A stretch of 64,000 bases of DNA from positions 1,459,072 through 1,523,071 of the forward strand of contig JAEPOO010000001.1 in the NCBI GenBank assembly GCA_017642855.1, written 5' to 3'. Source of the DNA: Pseudomonadales bacterium. GTDB taxonomy: Bacteria > Pseudomonadota > Gammaproteobacteria > Pseudomonadales > Azotimanducaceae. Under the pieces are notes generated by a model. It was given only the letters and a program-made list of their open reading frames with translations. It did no database searches and was not told the origin of the DNA. The position numbers and the translations under genes are program-made. Positions 51,553 through 59,769 of the stretch are shown here, one piece after another (position 1 is the first letter of the stretch; every line of letters begins with the position of its first letter).

Positions 51553-52881
51553 GTGAACTCAACTGCAAAAATTAGCCGCTCCGCGGTCCTCTATATCGCG
51601 TGGCCAATCATCATCTCCAACCTGTCCACGCCCCTCCTTGGTCTTGTAGACACCGCGGTCATCGGCAATCTCGGTGATCCAGCACTCATCGGCGCCATTG
51701 CCGTTGGCGCGATGATCTTCAGCTTTTTGTTCTGGGGCTTCGGCTTTCTGAGAATGGGCACGACCGGTCTCGTCGCCCAGGCAAATGGTGCGGGCGATAC
51801 CGCCGAAGTGAAAGCCACGTTTTACCGAGCAACCCTCCTTGCTGGCATTATCGCGTTTGCTCTTTTACTCGTTCAGAAACCGCTGGCATCAGCTGCGTTC
51901 TCTCTCATTGAAGGCAGTGAAGCCGTCGAGTCGGCAGCACTAACTTATTTCTCCGTTCGAATATGGGGTGCACCATTCTCGCTCTTGCACCTTGCCGTGC
52001 TTGGCTATCTGCTGGGCCAGGGTAAATCCACGCTGATACTCTGGCTCCAGCTGTTGCTCAACGGCACCAATATCGCACTGGACATCGTCTTTGTGGTTTT
52101 CCTGGGTTGGGAGATCGCAGGTATCGCGGCAGCGACGCTGATTGCAGAAATTGTAGCTGCCCTGTTCGGACTTTATTTAGTCATCAGACACATGAACGCG
52201 ACCTACGGGTCATCCGCATCAAAGTGGGTTCAATTAAAGGATATCCCTGCATTGCTTCGAATGTTAAGTGTCAATCGGGACATCATGATCCGCACCCTAT
52301 GCCTGATCTTTGCTTTTGCCTGGTTTACCAATGAGGGTGCCAAGTCTGGAGACATTCTTCTCGCCACTAACGCGATCCTGATGCAGTTCGTCAGCTTCTC
52401 TGCGTTCTTTCTGGACGGTTATGCACTCGCTGCGGAAAGCCTGATCGGCACAGCTGTTGGCGCAAGGAACCCGGTACAGTACTCACTGACGCTTCGCTAC
52501 ATTTGTGAGCTGGGCTTTGCTAATTCACTGATACTGAGTGCGTTCTTCTTCTTCATCGGGCCTTTTGTCATCGATCTGCTGACCAACGTCCCAGAGGTCC
52601 GAGAGGCTTGCCGGGTCTACCTGATCTGGGCCGTTGCGGCACCAGTCATATCACTGTGGTGCTATTTGCTGGATGGTGTCTTCATTGGTGCCACCTGCAC
52701 CCGTGAGATGCGCAATGCCATGATCTTCTCTCTCCTGGCGTATCTTGCTGGTTGGTACCTTTTACGAGCGCCGTTCGCCAACCACGGTCTATGGCTGTCC
52801 TTACATGTTTACTTCGTTGCCCGCGCTGCTTCACTAGCCTGCTACCTGCCGAACGTGCGGCGGCAGGCAGAACCGGTCTAG
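51553..52881 (+). CDS. MATE family efflux transporter (DinF-like)
   Basis: Twelve-helix multidrug/toxin extrusion transporter, about 442 residues. Conserved N-terminal half: WPIIISNLSTPLLGLVDTAVIGNLG, with the helix-1 Asp in VDTAVIG characteristic of DinF-type MATE pumps. The C-terminal half has DGYALAAESLIGTAVGAR. The GTG at 51553 puts ten residues before the first helix, as usual; a GTG at 51517 is possible but overlaps the inverted repeat. It is likely controlled by the divergent ribbon-helix-helix protein. Confidence 0.9.
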   Translation: MNSTAKISRSAVLYIAWPIIISNLSTPLLGLVDTAVIGNLGDPALIGAIAVGAMIFSFLFWGFGFLRMGTTGLVAQANGAGDTAEVKATFYRATLLAGIIAFALLLVQKPLASAAFSLIEGSEAVESAALTYFSVRIWGAPFSLLHLAVLGYLLGQGKSTLILWLQLLLNGTNIALDIVFVVFLGWEIAGIAAATLIAEIVAALFGLYLVIRHMNATYGSSASKWVQLKDIPALLRMLSVNRDIMIRTLCLIFAFAWFTNEGAKSGDILLATNAILMQFVSFSAFFLDGYALAAESLIGTAVGARNPVQYSLTLRYICELGFANSLILSAFFFFIGPFVIDLLTNVPEVREACRVYLIWAVAAPVISLWCYLLDGVFIGATCTREMRNAMIFSLLAYLAGWYLLRAPFANHGLWLSLHVYFVARAASLACYLPNVRRQAEPV

Positions 52882-52948
52882 ATACGACAGGAATGACCCT
52901 TTACACTGCGGGCTGTCTTCCAACCTTTAATCAACCAAGAGTGTTTTC

Positions 52949-54001
52949 ATGAAAATTTCGACCCTCATGAGTTATGCGCACGGCTACGTCGGTGCAACGA
53001 AAGAAATTGTAGAAATGGAAAAAGCGGGACTGGATGTCGTTTGGGTACCAGAGGCTTACTCCTTCGACGGGGTTTCTGCCATGGGTTATATCGCAGCAAA
53101 GACTGAAAAAGTCACGATTGCTTCAGGCATCCTGAACATTTACAGCAGAACACCAACACTGATGGCGATGACCGCTGCCGGTATTGATGCCCTTTCCGAA
53201 GGGCGATGCATGCTGGGTCTCGGTGCTTCCGGACCACAGGTCATCGAAGGTTTTCACGGCATGCCGTATGACGCTCCGATGACTCGAATTCGCGAAACTG
53301 TCGAGATCTGCCGAGCCGTTTGGAAGCGCGAAGAAAAACTGGTTTATCGCGGCAAAAAATATCAGGTACCGCTACCTGAAGGTGAGGGTACAGGCCTCGG
53401 CAAACCTCTGAAGATCATCAACCACCCTTACCGTGATGAGATACCAATCGCTCTCGCGACGCTGGGCGAGAAGAGTGTCGAGATGACCGCGGAACTGGCT
53501 GACGCCTGGCTGCCTGCCTTCTATATGGCTGAAGGCGCTGCGGCCGTTTGGGGCGACGCGTTGAAGAAAGGAAACGCCAAGCGAGATCCTGGCCGTCCAC
53601 CTCTCGACGTTTATGCCGGCGGTTCGGTCGCTATTGGCGAAGGCCTCGAGGACTATCGCAACATGGCACGGCCGGGCATTGCCCTGTACGTTGGCGGCAT
53701 GGGCGCGAAAGAAAAAAACTTCTACAACCAGGTGTTCCGCAAGTACGGATACGAGGAAGAAGCAGAGACCATCCAAAATCTGTATCTCGAAGGTCGTAAG
53801 TCAGAAGCGGAAGCAGCCATTCCAGATTCCTACCTTGAAGCCACGTCGCTGGTTGGACCGGAAGGTTTTGTGAAAGACCGACTGCAGGCGCTGAAAGAGC
53901 ATGGCGTGACTTCTCTGAACGTCGGCTTCCTGGGTACGACGACCGAAGAGCGTGTCAAGAACTGTGATGCGCTGTCGAATTTGATCGCCAAGGCGCTCTG
54001 A
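52949..54001 (+). CDS. LLM class F420-dependent oxidoreductase
   Basis: 350-residue luciferase-like (beta/alpha)8 oxidoreductase. Family segments are WVPEAYSFDGVSAMGYIAAKT, GILNIYSRTPTLMAMTAAGID, MLGLGASGPQVIEGFHG and IALATLGEKSVEMTAELADAWLPAFY. Together these match the F420-type group rather than bacterial luciferase. It is monocistronic and is followed by the structured repeat region. The substrate is unknown. F420 use depends on the host having F420 biosynthesis, which is not in the window. Confidence 0.88.
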   Translation: MKISTLMSYAHGYVGATKEIVEMEKAGLDVVWVPEAYSFDGVSAMGYIAAKTEKVTIASGILNIYSRTPTLMAMTAAGIDALSEGRCMLGLGASGPQVIEGFHGMPYDAPMTRIRETVEICRAVWKREEKLVYRGKKYQVPLPEGEGTGLGKPLKIINHPYRDEIPIALATLGEKSVEMTAELADAWLPAFYMAEGAAAVWGDALKKGNAKRDPGRPPLDVYAGGSVAIGEGLEDYRNMARPGIALYVGGMGAKEKNFYNQVFRKYGYEEEAETIQNLYLEGRKSEAEAAIPDSYLEATSLVGPEGFVKDRLQALKEHGVTSLNVGFLGTTTEERVKNCDALSNLIAKAL

Positions 54002-54024
54002 CTCGGTAGATCACCTCGCCCGGA

Positions 54025-54103
54025 GATTCTCGCGAGATTCGTGATGGGAGCGCGCCCGTGGAACGGGTCGCGGCAGACTGGGGGGCAGGACAGCCCGAGA
54101 ATC
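54025..54103 (+). repeat. structured intergenic element with nested inverted repeats
   Basis: In the gap after the LLM gene: an outer pair GATTCTCG (54025-54032) and CGAGAATC (54096-54103) brackets an inner GC-rich hairpin at 54051-54072. The inner hairpin has nine base pairs with one bulged T and a GGA loop. It directly precedes the shared repeat (copy 2). It may be one longer mobile or structured repeat unit or an RNA structure/terminator. Confidence 0.5.
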
Positions 54104-54138
54104 AACGTGACAGGGATGTACTTGAGCGGTGCCGAGAC
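54092..54138 (+). repeat. dispersed intergenic repeat, copy 2
   Basis: Matches copy 1 at 40567-40611: AGCCCGAxAA, the identical 15-mer ACAGGGATGTACTTG (54110-54124), then AGCGGTGCCGAGAC against CAGCGGCACCGGGAC. Same orientation and both intergenic. Confidence 0.65.
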
Positions 54139-54163
54139 TCGTTACACGTGGCAGCGACGAGTA

Positions 54164-54532
54164 CTATTCCGGCAGTAGTGACTTAAAGTCTTCGATAAAA
54201 CGCGGGGAAATGTATTCACGCAGTTCCCCGGCATCGAGAAACGTAGCGTTACAGGTCGGGCAGAGCTCAAAGCGAATACGGTTGGGCTCCTCAATCAATC
54301 GTTGATCCATGATCTTGTCGCACTTCGGGCACTCCACATAAACCATGTCATCAAACGCAGAATCCTTTTCTCCCTTTCCCAAATCGATGGTTCCCGCCTG
54401 CACCATGACAGCTTCCAGCAACGCCTGGGTCAGCTGATCAAAGAAGAGTCCCTGACAATTACCGCACCGATCCACATTCGTCACACCTTGAAAGACGGCG
54501 CTCAACTCACCGAGACACTTCGGACAATCCAC
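54164..54532 (-). CDS. double zinc-ribbon protein (TFIIB-type)
   Basis: 122-residue protein with two zinc ribbons: C3/C6 with C23/C26 (CPKC...CGNC) and C68/C71 with C91/C94 (CPKC...CPTC). Each second half reads CxxCxxxFxDxGEL-like (CPTCNATFLDAGEL), the signature of the zf-TFIIB/COG3809 family. It starts at GTG with a one-base overlap (TAGTG) with the membrane protein gene upstream, so the two are translationally coupled. Biochemical role unknown. Confidence 0.8.
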   Translation of the reverse strand: MDCPKCLGELSAVFQGVTNVDRCGNCQGLFFDQLTQALLEAVMVQAGTIDLGKGEKDSAFDDMVYVECPKCDKIMDQRLIEEPNRIRFELCPTCNATFLDAGELREYISPRFIEDFKSLLPE

Positions 54533-55575
54533 TAAAGGGCGCCCTCAATGAAGATTTCGATGAACGCAGCAATGACCCAGGTGAGCGGCGGCAGAATGCC
54601 GAACAGCACCATCGTACGCATTCGGTTGGTGAACGGCCATTCCTTAATGTCATCGATTCGGTCGCGGTAGTAGAGCAGATCAATCTTGGAAGGTCGCTCC
54701 TCGCCTGCCAGCAAGGTTTCATTGAGCGCATTCAGATGACCGTTTAACGCTGCGCCGATGCTGTTAAGTTCCTGCACCTTGCTGGAGCGCATACGCTTTC
54801 GAAAGACGTTGTAGGGAATGATGTACAAGCTGATGATAAAAAGACCCGGCAGGTACCAGGGCATCATCAAGGCTATCATCTCGCCTGCTGTCAGCTCACC
54901 TTCCGTAAACACGATGTAACTCAGTGACACAATGCAAATGCCGAAGATGTATAAACCAACGTGACGCACCATCACATTAGCCAGGTTTGAATAGAAATCA
55001 CCGGACAACAGGTCCAGACGGATTTTTTTGACCACCTTCATCAACGTGACCAACTGCCGAATCACAATATCGATACAGAAGACGATTAACACCCACTGGA
55101 CATAGTAGTAGCCAATCAGAGTTGCAGAAAGACCCAATGAAAAATCCCACGAAATATTATCGTTAAGGGACACATTCACATAAACGCAGAAAGCAGCCAC
55201 GATGAGCTCCAAGATGATGACCACCCGACTCGGCTCAATCTGAGTCGTCAGCGGCACCAGATTCGTATCGAAACGTATGAACGCCAGCATGTCTGAGTAC
55301 CAGCCGCGACCCATCCCTAAGAAATACGTGAGGAAGAAACCGCAGATCGCAGAAAATGCGACGCCGTTCTGATACATCGTGGGATCAGGGTAGCGCTGAA
55401 GGATCAGCAGAAGGAAGGATGTGAACGCCATGGCCAGAAAAAAACCAAACCCGATCAACCAGTGCGACAAGCCTGACTTTTCAATCGCCGAGAGCAGCCA
55501 AAGATGCCTCAAGCCTGGCGTGCCCACCTCGGCCGAATAATCTTCATTAATCAGGTTCGACATTTCAGCAGCCAT
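54532..55575 (-). CDS. membrane protein of unknown function
   Basis: 347 residues with about eight hydrophobic helices (40-65, 75-95, 115-135, 145-165, 175-195, 225-250, 255-275, 320-345). A charged cytoplasmic region at about 275-315 contains RMRSSKVQELNSIGAALNGHLNALNETLL, possibly a coiled coil. No family is recognised with certainty. It is coupled to the double zinc-ribbon protein downstream, which suggests the two act together at the membrane. Confidence 0.65.
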   Translation of the reverse strand: MAAEMSNLINEDYSAEVGTPGLRHLWLLSAIEKSGLSHWLIGFGFFLAMAFTSFLLLILQRYPDPTMYQNGVAFSAICGFFLTYFLGMGRGWYSDMLAFIRFDTNLVPLTTQIEPSRVVIILELIVAAFCVYVNVSLNDNISWDFSLGLSATLIGYYYVQWVLIVFCIDIVIRQLVTLMKVVKKIRLDLLSGDFYSNLANVMVRHVGLYIFGICIVSLSYIVFTEGELTAGEMIALMMPWYLPGLFIISLYIIPYNVFRKRMRSSKVQELNSIGAALNGHLNALNETLLAGEERPSKIDLLYYRDRIDDIKEWPFTNRMRTMVLFGILPPLTWVIAAFIEIFIEGAL

Positions 55576-55641
55576 ACGATCATTATGTCACACCCGACAA
55601 ATATGATTGAATGAGCATCGTCAGTACGGGAGTAAACTGCA

Positions 55642-56904
55642 ATGAAACGATTGGTCACTTTTTCACTTCTTGCGATTGCCCAGACCGCACTCGCCGATGA
55701 ATACATTTACTGCGAACGCATGTTGGACGGCATGAATTTGAAGATTCATGAGAGCAAAACCATCCAGGTTTCCGGTAACGAGATCGTGGGCATTCATGAT
55801 GGCAAACACGCGCAGACTTCCATCAATTTAGGTGACGCGACCTGTATGCCCGGTCTTATCGACGCTCATGTGCACATCACCAGCCAACAAAGCCCAAACC
55901 GTTTTGTCGATAGATTCCGTAAGGACCCGGCTGACATCGCACTGGCAGCGGTGCCCTATGCGGAGCGGACACTCATGACGGGCTTCACAACCGTCCGCGA
56001 TCTGGGTAGCTCACACAATCTTTCCATCAACCTACGCGACGCCATTAATCAGGGACACGTGATCGGTCCGCGCATCCTGACCGCAGGAAAATCACTGGCC
56101 ACCACAGGTGGGCACGCAGACCCAACCAATGGCACCAACGATCGCTACATTGGCGACCCTGGGCCTAAAGAAGGTGTTGTGAACGGTCCAGCTGATGCCG
56201 CAAAAGGTGTTCGACAGCGATACAAAGATCGAGCCGACCTGATTAAGATCACGGCCACCGGAGGTGTGTTAAGTGAAGCGTCCAGTGGTCAAAACTCACA
56301 GTTCCACGATGCGGAGCTGAAAGCCATCGTGGAAACTGCCAAGGATTATGGTTTCAAAGTTGCCGCCCATGCTCACGGCACTGACGGTATGAAACGCGCG
56401 GTTGCTGCAGGTGTAGATTCCATCGAACACGGTACCTATATGGACAAAGAAACCATGCGCATGATGAAAAAGATGGGTACTGCTTATGTGCCAACCATCA
56501 TTGCCGGAAAGTTTGTCGCCGAAAAAGCTGAAATTGATGGTTTCTTCAGTCCGACCGTTAGACCCAAAGCCCGAGCCATCGGTCCTCTGATCCAAGGGAC
56601 CTTCGCTAACGCTTATGAAGAAGGCGTTTTGATCGTCTTTGGCACGGATTCAGGGGTTTCACCCCACGGTGACAATTGGAAGGAGTTTGGTTACATGGTG
56701 GAGGCAGGCATGCCCGCCATCGAGGCGCTCACATCAGCGATGATGCCAGGCGCTAGACTACTGGATAGAGCCGATAAGCTTGGATCCATTGAAACCGGCA
56801 AACTTGCTGACATCATCGCAGTCCCTGGAAACCCTACTCAGGATATTTCCCTGATGAGCCAGGTCAGTTTCGTTATGAAAGATGGCAGAGTTTACAAAGA
56901 CTAG
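55642..56904 (+). CDS. exported amidohydrolase family protein
   Basis: 420-residue metal-dependent hydrolase of the amidohydrolase (imidazolonepropionase/Xaa-Pro dipeptidase-like) group. A signal peptide (cleavage near ALA-DE) is followed by the metal site: HVHIT (two His), the carboxylated Lys in LIKITATGG, the His in AAHAHGTDG and SIEHGTYM, and the Asp in FGTDSGVSP. It is therefore a periplasmic enzyme, perhaps a dipeptidase or lactonase-like. It overlaps the sirtuin gene by 23 nt. Confidence 0.9.
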   Translation: MKRLVTFSLLAIAQTALADEYIYCERMLDGMNLKIHESKTIQVSGNEIVGIHDGKHAQTSINLGDATCMPGLIDAHVHITSQQSPNRFVDRFRKDPADIALAAVPYAERTLMTGFTTVRDLGSSHNLSINLRDAINQGHVIGPRILTAGKSLATTGGHADPTNGTNDRYIGDPGPKEGVVNGPADAAKGVRQRYKDRADLIKITATGGVLSEASSGQNSQFHDAELKAIVETAKDYGFKVAAHAHGTDGMKRAVAAGVDSIEHGTYMDKETMRMMKKMGTAYVPTIIAGKFVAEKAEIDGFFSPTVRPKARAIGPLIQGTFANAYEEGVLIVFGTDSGVSPHGDNWKEFGYMVEAGMPAIEALTSAMMPGARLLDRADKLGSIETGKLADIIAVPGNPTQDISLMSQVSFVMKDGRVYKD

Positions 56905-57721
56905 TTTCTACAAATTTCTCGAGGGCAAAAGTCGAGTTGTTGTTCTCACCGGCGCGGGTATCAGCGCTGGTGCGGGTATACCTACCTATCGAGATCAGCA
57001 GGGGAACTGGCAACGCAGCGATCCGATTCAACATCAGGACTTCCTGCGCCAGCACACCTCTCGACAAAGGTACTGGCTGCGTAGTTACATTGGCTGGCCA
57101 GCCGTCGCTAAGGCCTCGCCTTGTCTGAGCCACCGAGCACTCGCCGAACTCGAATCATCGGGTCCCGTTAATCTGATCGTCACCCAGAATGTTGACCGCC
57201 TTCATCAAAAAGCTGGCGCGAACGCGGTCATCGATTTACACGGACGCCTGGACAGGGTTATCTGCCTTAGCTGCAAAAGGCTGTATGCGCGGTCAGCTAT
57301 CCAGGAAAAGCTTAAGACACTTAACCCTTTCCTCGAGACGCTAAACCAGGAAGCTGACATTGCGCCGGATGGGGACGCGAATATTGAGACGGCATGGGTG
57401 TCAGAAATGACAACTCCAAGGTGTGAACACTGCGACGGAGATCTCAAACCGGATGTGGTTTTCTTTGGGGACAATGTTCCCAAATCCATCGTGCAGTCGA
57501 TCTACCGCACGTTGGACGATGCCGATGGGTTTCTGATTGTGGGTACATCTCTCAAGGTATTTTCCGGCTTTCGATTCTGCCGTTACGCCTCTGAGAGACA
57601 TCTCGACATTGCATCCATTAATCCCGGAGTTACACGTGGCGACAACCTGATCGCAACACACATCCACTCAGGCGCTGATGAAGTCCTCGCTGATTATCTT
57701 TCTGCCAGAAGCACTGCCTGA
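56882..57721 (+). CDS. NAD-dependent protein deacylase, sirtuin family (SIRT4-like)
   Basis: 279-residue Sir2 enzyme that removes acyl groups from lysines using NAD. The Rossmann loop is GAGIS (24-28), the NAD site is QNVD (102-105), the catalytic His is H120 and the zinc Cys are C128, C131, C181, C184. The loop GIPTYRDQQGNW (YRD) and the helix with HQDFLRQHTSRQRYW resemble class II (SIRT4-type) sirtuins rather than CobB. Its 28-nt end overlaps the convergent NAD(P)-binding gene. In a genome rich in acyl-CoA metabolism, a non-acetyl deacylase or lipoamidase is plausible. Confidence 0.92.
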   Translation: MAEFTKTSFYKFLEGKSRVVVLTGAGISAGAGIPTYRDQQGNWQRSDPIQHQDFLRQHTSRQRYWLRSYIGWPAVAKASPCLSHRALAELESSGPVNLIVTQNVDRLHQKAGANAVIDLHGRLDRVICLSCKRLYARSAIQEKLKTLNPFLETLNQEADIAPDGDANIETAWVSEMTTPRCEHCDGDLKPDVVFFGDNVPKSIVQSIYRTLDDADGFLIVGTSLKVFSGFRFCRYASERHLDIASINPGVTRGDNLIATHIHSGADEVLADYLSARSTA

Positions 57722-58581
57722 AGGGTGTCATCAAGCGACGTGAGCTGCATGCCAAGCTCATCCAGTGCCAACTGGTTATCAATGTCATCGTCATGATCCA
57801 GCACGCCCAGCATCGCGCGGGTGACAGGCGGAGCGCTGCTTAGTAATTCAAACAAAAACGCCAAGGAGTAACCCAAGATAATCGGCAGCGAAACCACGTT
57901 AGGGTCATTGCCGAAACACTTCCCTGCCCGCTTGATGAGCTGTGCCCGGGAAAGCGACTCTGGACCTGCCAGATCCAGCGTACGGTTTTTTGGCTTGAGC
58001 CTTGTTGCGGCATACATCGCACTCACCACATCGCCACTATAGATGGGTTGTTCAAGGCTCGCTGTTCGAAAGCCGATGACCATCGACTTCTGACCATTTC
58101 TTCTTAGCGACATGGAAGCGTAGTCATCAGGCCCCAGGACCATCGGGACGCGCAAAATCGTTACGGGCACGTCACCCTGTCGCAGATGCGTTTCAGCCCG
58201 CGCCCTGGATTGCAGACAGGCATTGCTTGACGCCATATCGGTACCAACAATGCCAAGATAGACAACGTGTTTTAAGGACAAATTAGCTGCAACCAAAGCG
58301 CGACAAGGCGCCTCGTGTGCCTGCTCGAAACTGTTTGCTTTGGATTCTTTAATGACGCCGACAAGATGCACCAGCGTATCGCAACCGTCGCAGGCTTCAC
58401 CCAGGCCCTGGCTATCTGAGTAGTCAACGACTCGGACATCAACATCAGGAAACCCGCCTCGGATCGTACCTGCAGCGTGCTCTGAACGAACAATGGGACG
58501 AACTTCGTCTCCTGCTTCAAGTAGACGACGGATGAGTTTTAAACCTAGGTGACCATTGGCCCCTGTAATAGCGATATGCAT
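57694..58581 (-). CDS. NAD(P)-binding Rossmann protein (NDUFA9/NmrA-like SDR)
   Basis: Atypical extended SDR of 295 residues. The nucleotide-binding motif GANGHLGLKLIRRLLE is at 7-22, with VHLVGVIKESKANSFEQAH and YLGIVGTDMASSNACLQSRARAETHLR following. The usual YxxxK catalytic pair is not obvious. It belongs to the NAD(P)H-binding/NDUFA9-like group (complex I assembly or ubiquinone-linked roles in relatives). It is divergent from the CDP-alcohol transferase gene. Confidence 0.85.
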   Translation of the reverse strand: MHIAITGANGHLGLKLIRRLLEAGDEVRPIVRSEHAAGTIRGGFPDVDVRVVDYSDSQGLGEACDGCDTLVHLVGVIKESKANSFEQAHEAPCRALVAANLSLKHVVYLGIVGTDMASSNACLQSRARAETHLRQGDVPVTILRVPMVLGPDDYASMSLRRNGQKSMVIGFRTASLEQPIYSGDVVSAMYAATRLKPKNRTLDLAGPESLSRAQLIKRAGKCFGNDPNVVSLPIILGYSLAFLFELLSSAPPVTRAMLGVLDHDDDIDNQLALDELGMQLTSLDDTLQAVLLAER

Positions 58582-58626
58582 TTCTTATCGTGCACCAATT
58601 GCTTATGAGTGTGGCATTATGCGCCG

Positions 58627-59169
58627 ATGCCCCTTTGGATGTCTGTACCTAATCTGCTTAGTTTGTCCCGCACTCTCATGGCGGCTGGCATGTATTGGTC
58701 CGTTGCAAACAGCGAATGGTACATCGCAGTTTCGATTCTCTGGGTGGCGATCTTTACCGATGTCATGGACGGTTATCTTGCGCGCAAACAACAGACGAGT
58801 AGTCCAATCGGCGGACTTTTCGATCACGGTAGTGACGCCGTTTTTGTGACAGTTACCATCGCCGCGCATTTACACCACGATTGGGCACCGGTGTTACTCG
58901 TTTTCATGATTCCTGCAGCGTTCCTGCAATACATGCTGGATTCCCACACCCTTGCAGGACAACCTCTAAGAGCCAGTTCGCTGGGGAAATACAACGGAAT
59001 CAGCTACTTCGTCTTTGCGGGTTTTCCCATCATGCAACTCACCTTGGGTATGACGTTGATTCCGTTCGACTGGTTTATCTGGTTTGGCTGGGGCCTTGTT
59101 CTGACTACCGCAATCAGCATGTTGGATCGACTGATCACACTGCTATCTCAGCAAAACTCTGACAACTGA
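58627..59169 (+). CDS. CDP-alcohol phosphatidyltransferase family protein
   Basis: Integral membrane enzyme of 180 residues that transfers a phospho group from a CDP-alcohol or CDP-diacylglycerol. The complete signature DG(x)2AR(x)8G(x)3D(x)3D is at D48-G49, A52-R53, G62, D66 and D70, with a further D45 before it. About five to six transmembrane helices. The ATG at 58627 is preferred; a GTG at 58609 is possible. Candidate products are phosphatidylglycerolphosphate or related lipids, not decidable here. Confidence 0.88.
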   Translation: MPLWMSVPNLLSLSRTLMAAGMYWSVANSEWYIAVSILWVAIFTDVMDGYLARKQQTSSPIGGLFDHGSDAVFVTVTIAAHLHHDWAPVLLVFMIPAAFLQYMLDSHTLAGQPLRASSLGKYNGISYFVFAGFPIMQLTLGMTLIPFDWFIWFGWGLVLTTAISMLDRLITLLSQQNSDN

Positions 59170-59252
59170 GTTATGACGGTATGCAGACTGGCTATTTGCA
59201 AACAACGGGTCGGCCGGATATGTTTACCTCTAACGTCTGATTCCTTTTTTCC

Positions 59253-59759
59253 ATGTCTCGCGGCCTCGCCTGGTTTTCGGGCTTTTTTGCCCTGATTGTT
59301 ATCGCCACCATTGCAATGGTTCTGGTGGTGCGCTCTTCTGATGGCCCCATGGAAATTCTTACCGGTGGCCCCTTTCAATCTGGCGAATTCGTTACCGATG
59401 TAGAGGACTGGTCGTTTCTCGATCAACAGATGACCATTGAAATGCAGACCATGGTACCGCCCAGCTCCAGAACCCTGTGGCTCGTGGTTTACGATAATCG
59501 TCCTATCGTCCTCAGCGCTTACATGAAGTCAGCCGTGGGTAAGATATGGAAACAATGGCCTAAAAAAATCGCCAAAGATAATCGAGCCATTGTTAGAAGC
59601 GAGGGGAAACTTTATCGTTTTACGCTGGAACGCTTGTATATCGAGGAGGACACTCAGGCCATTCTGGATAAGTTTAACCAAAGATACGACACACCTATCA
59701 CGACCGAGGACATCACCACGGAAAATACGTGGTTGTTTGAACTGAAACCCGCGAGCTGA
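59253..59759 (+). CDS. membrane-anchored protein of unknown function
   Basis: 168 residues. An N-terminal transmembrane anchor (about 7-27) is followed by a beta-rich domain (VEDWSFLDQQMTIEMQT, SRTLWLVVYDNRPIVLSAY) and a helix-strand end with RSEGKLYRFTLERLY. The strand order is reminiscent of split-barrel (flavin/pyridoxamine-oxidase-like) folds, but no family is claimed. It ends convergently on the FHA-GGDEF gene with a TGATCA palindrome at the stop. Confidence 0.65.
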   Translation: MSRGLAWFSGFFALIVIATIAMVLVVRSSDGPMEILTGGPFQSGEFVTDVEDWSFLDQQMTIEMQTMVPPSSRTLWLVVYDNRPIVLSAYMKSAVGKIWKQWPKKIAKDNRAIVRSEGKLYRFTLERLYIEEDTQAILDKFNQRYDTPITTEDITTENTWLFELKPAS

Positions 59760-59769
59760 TCAGCCGGGG

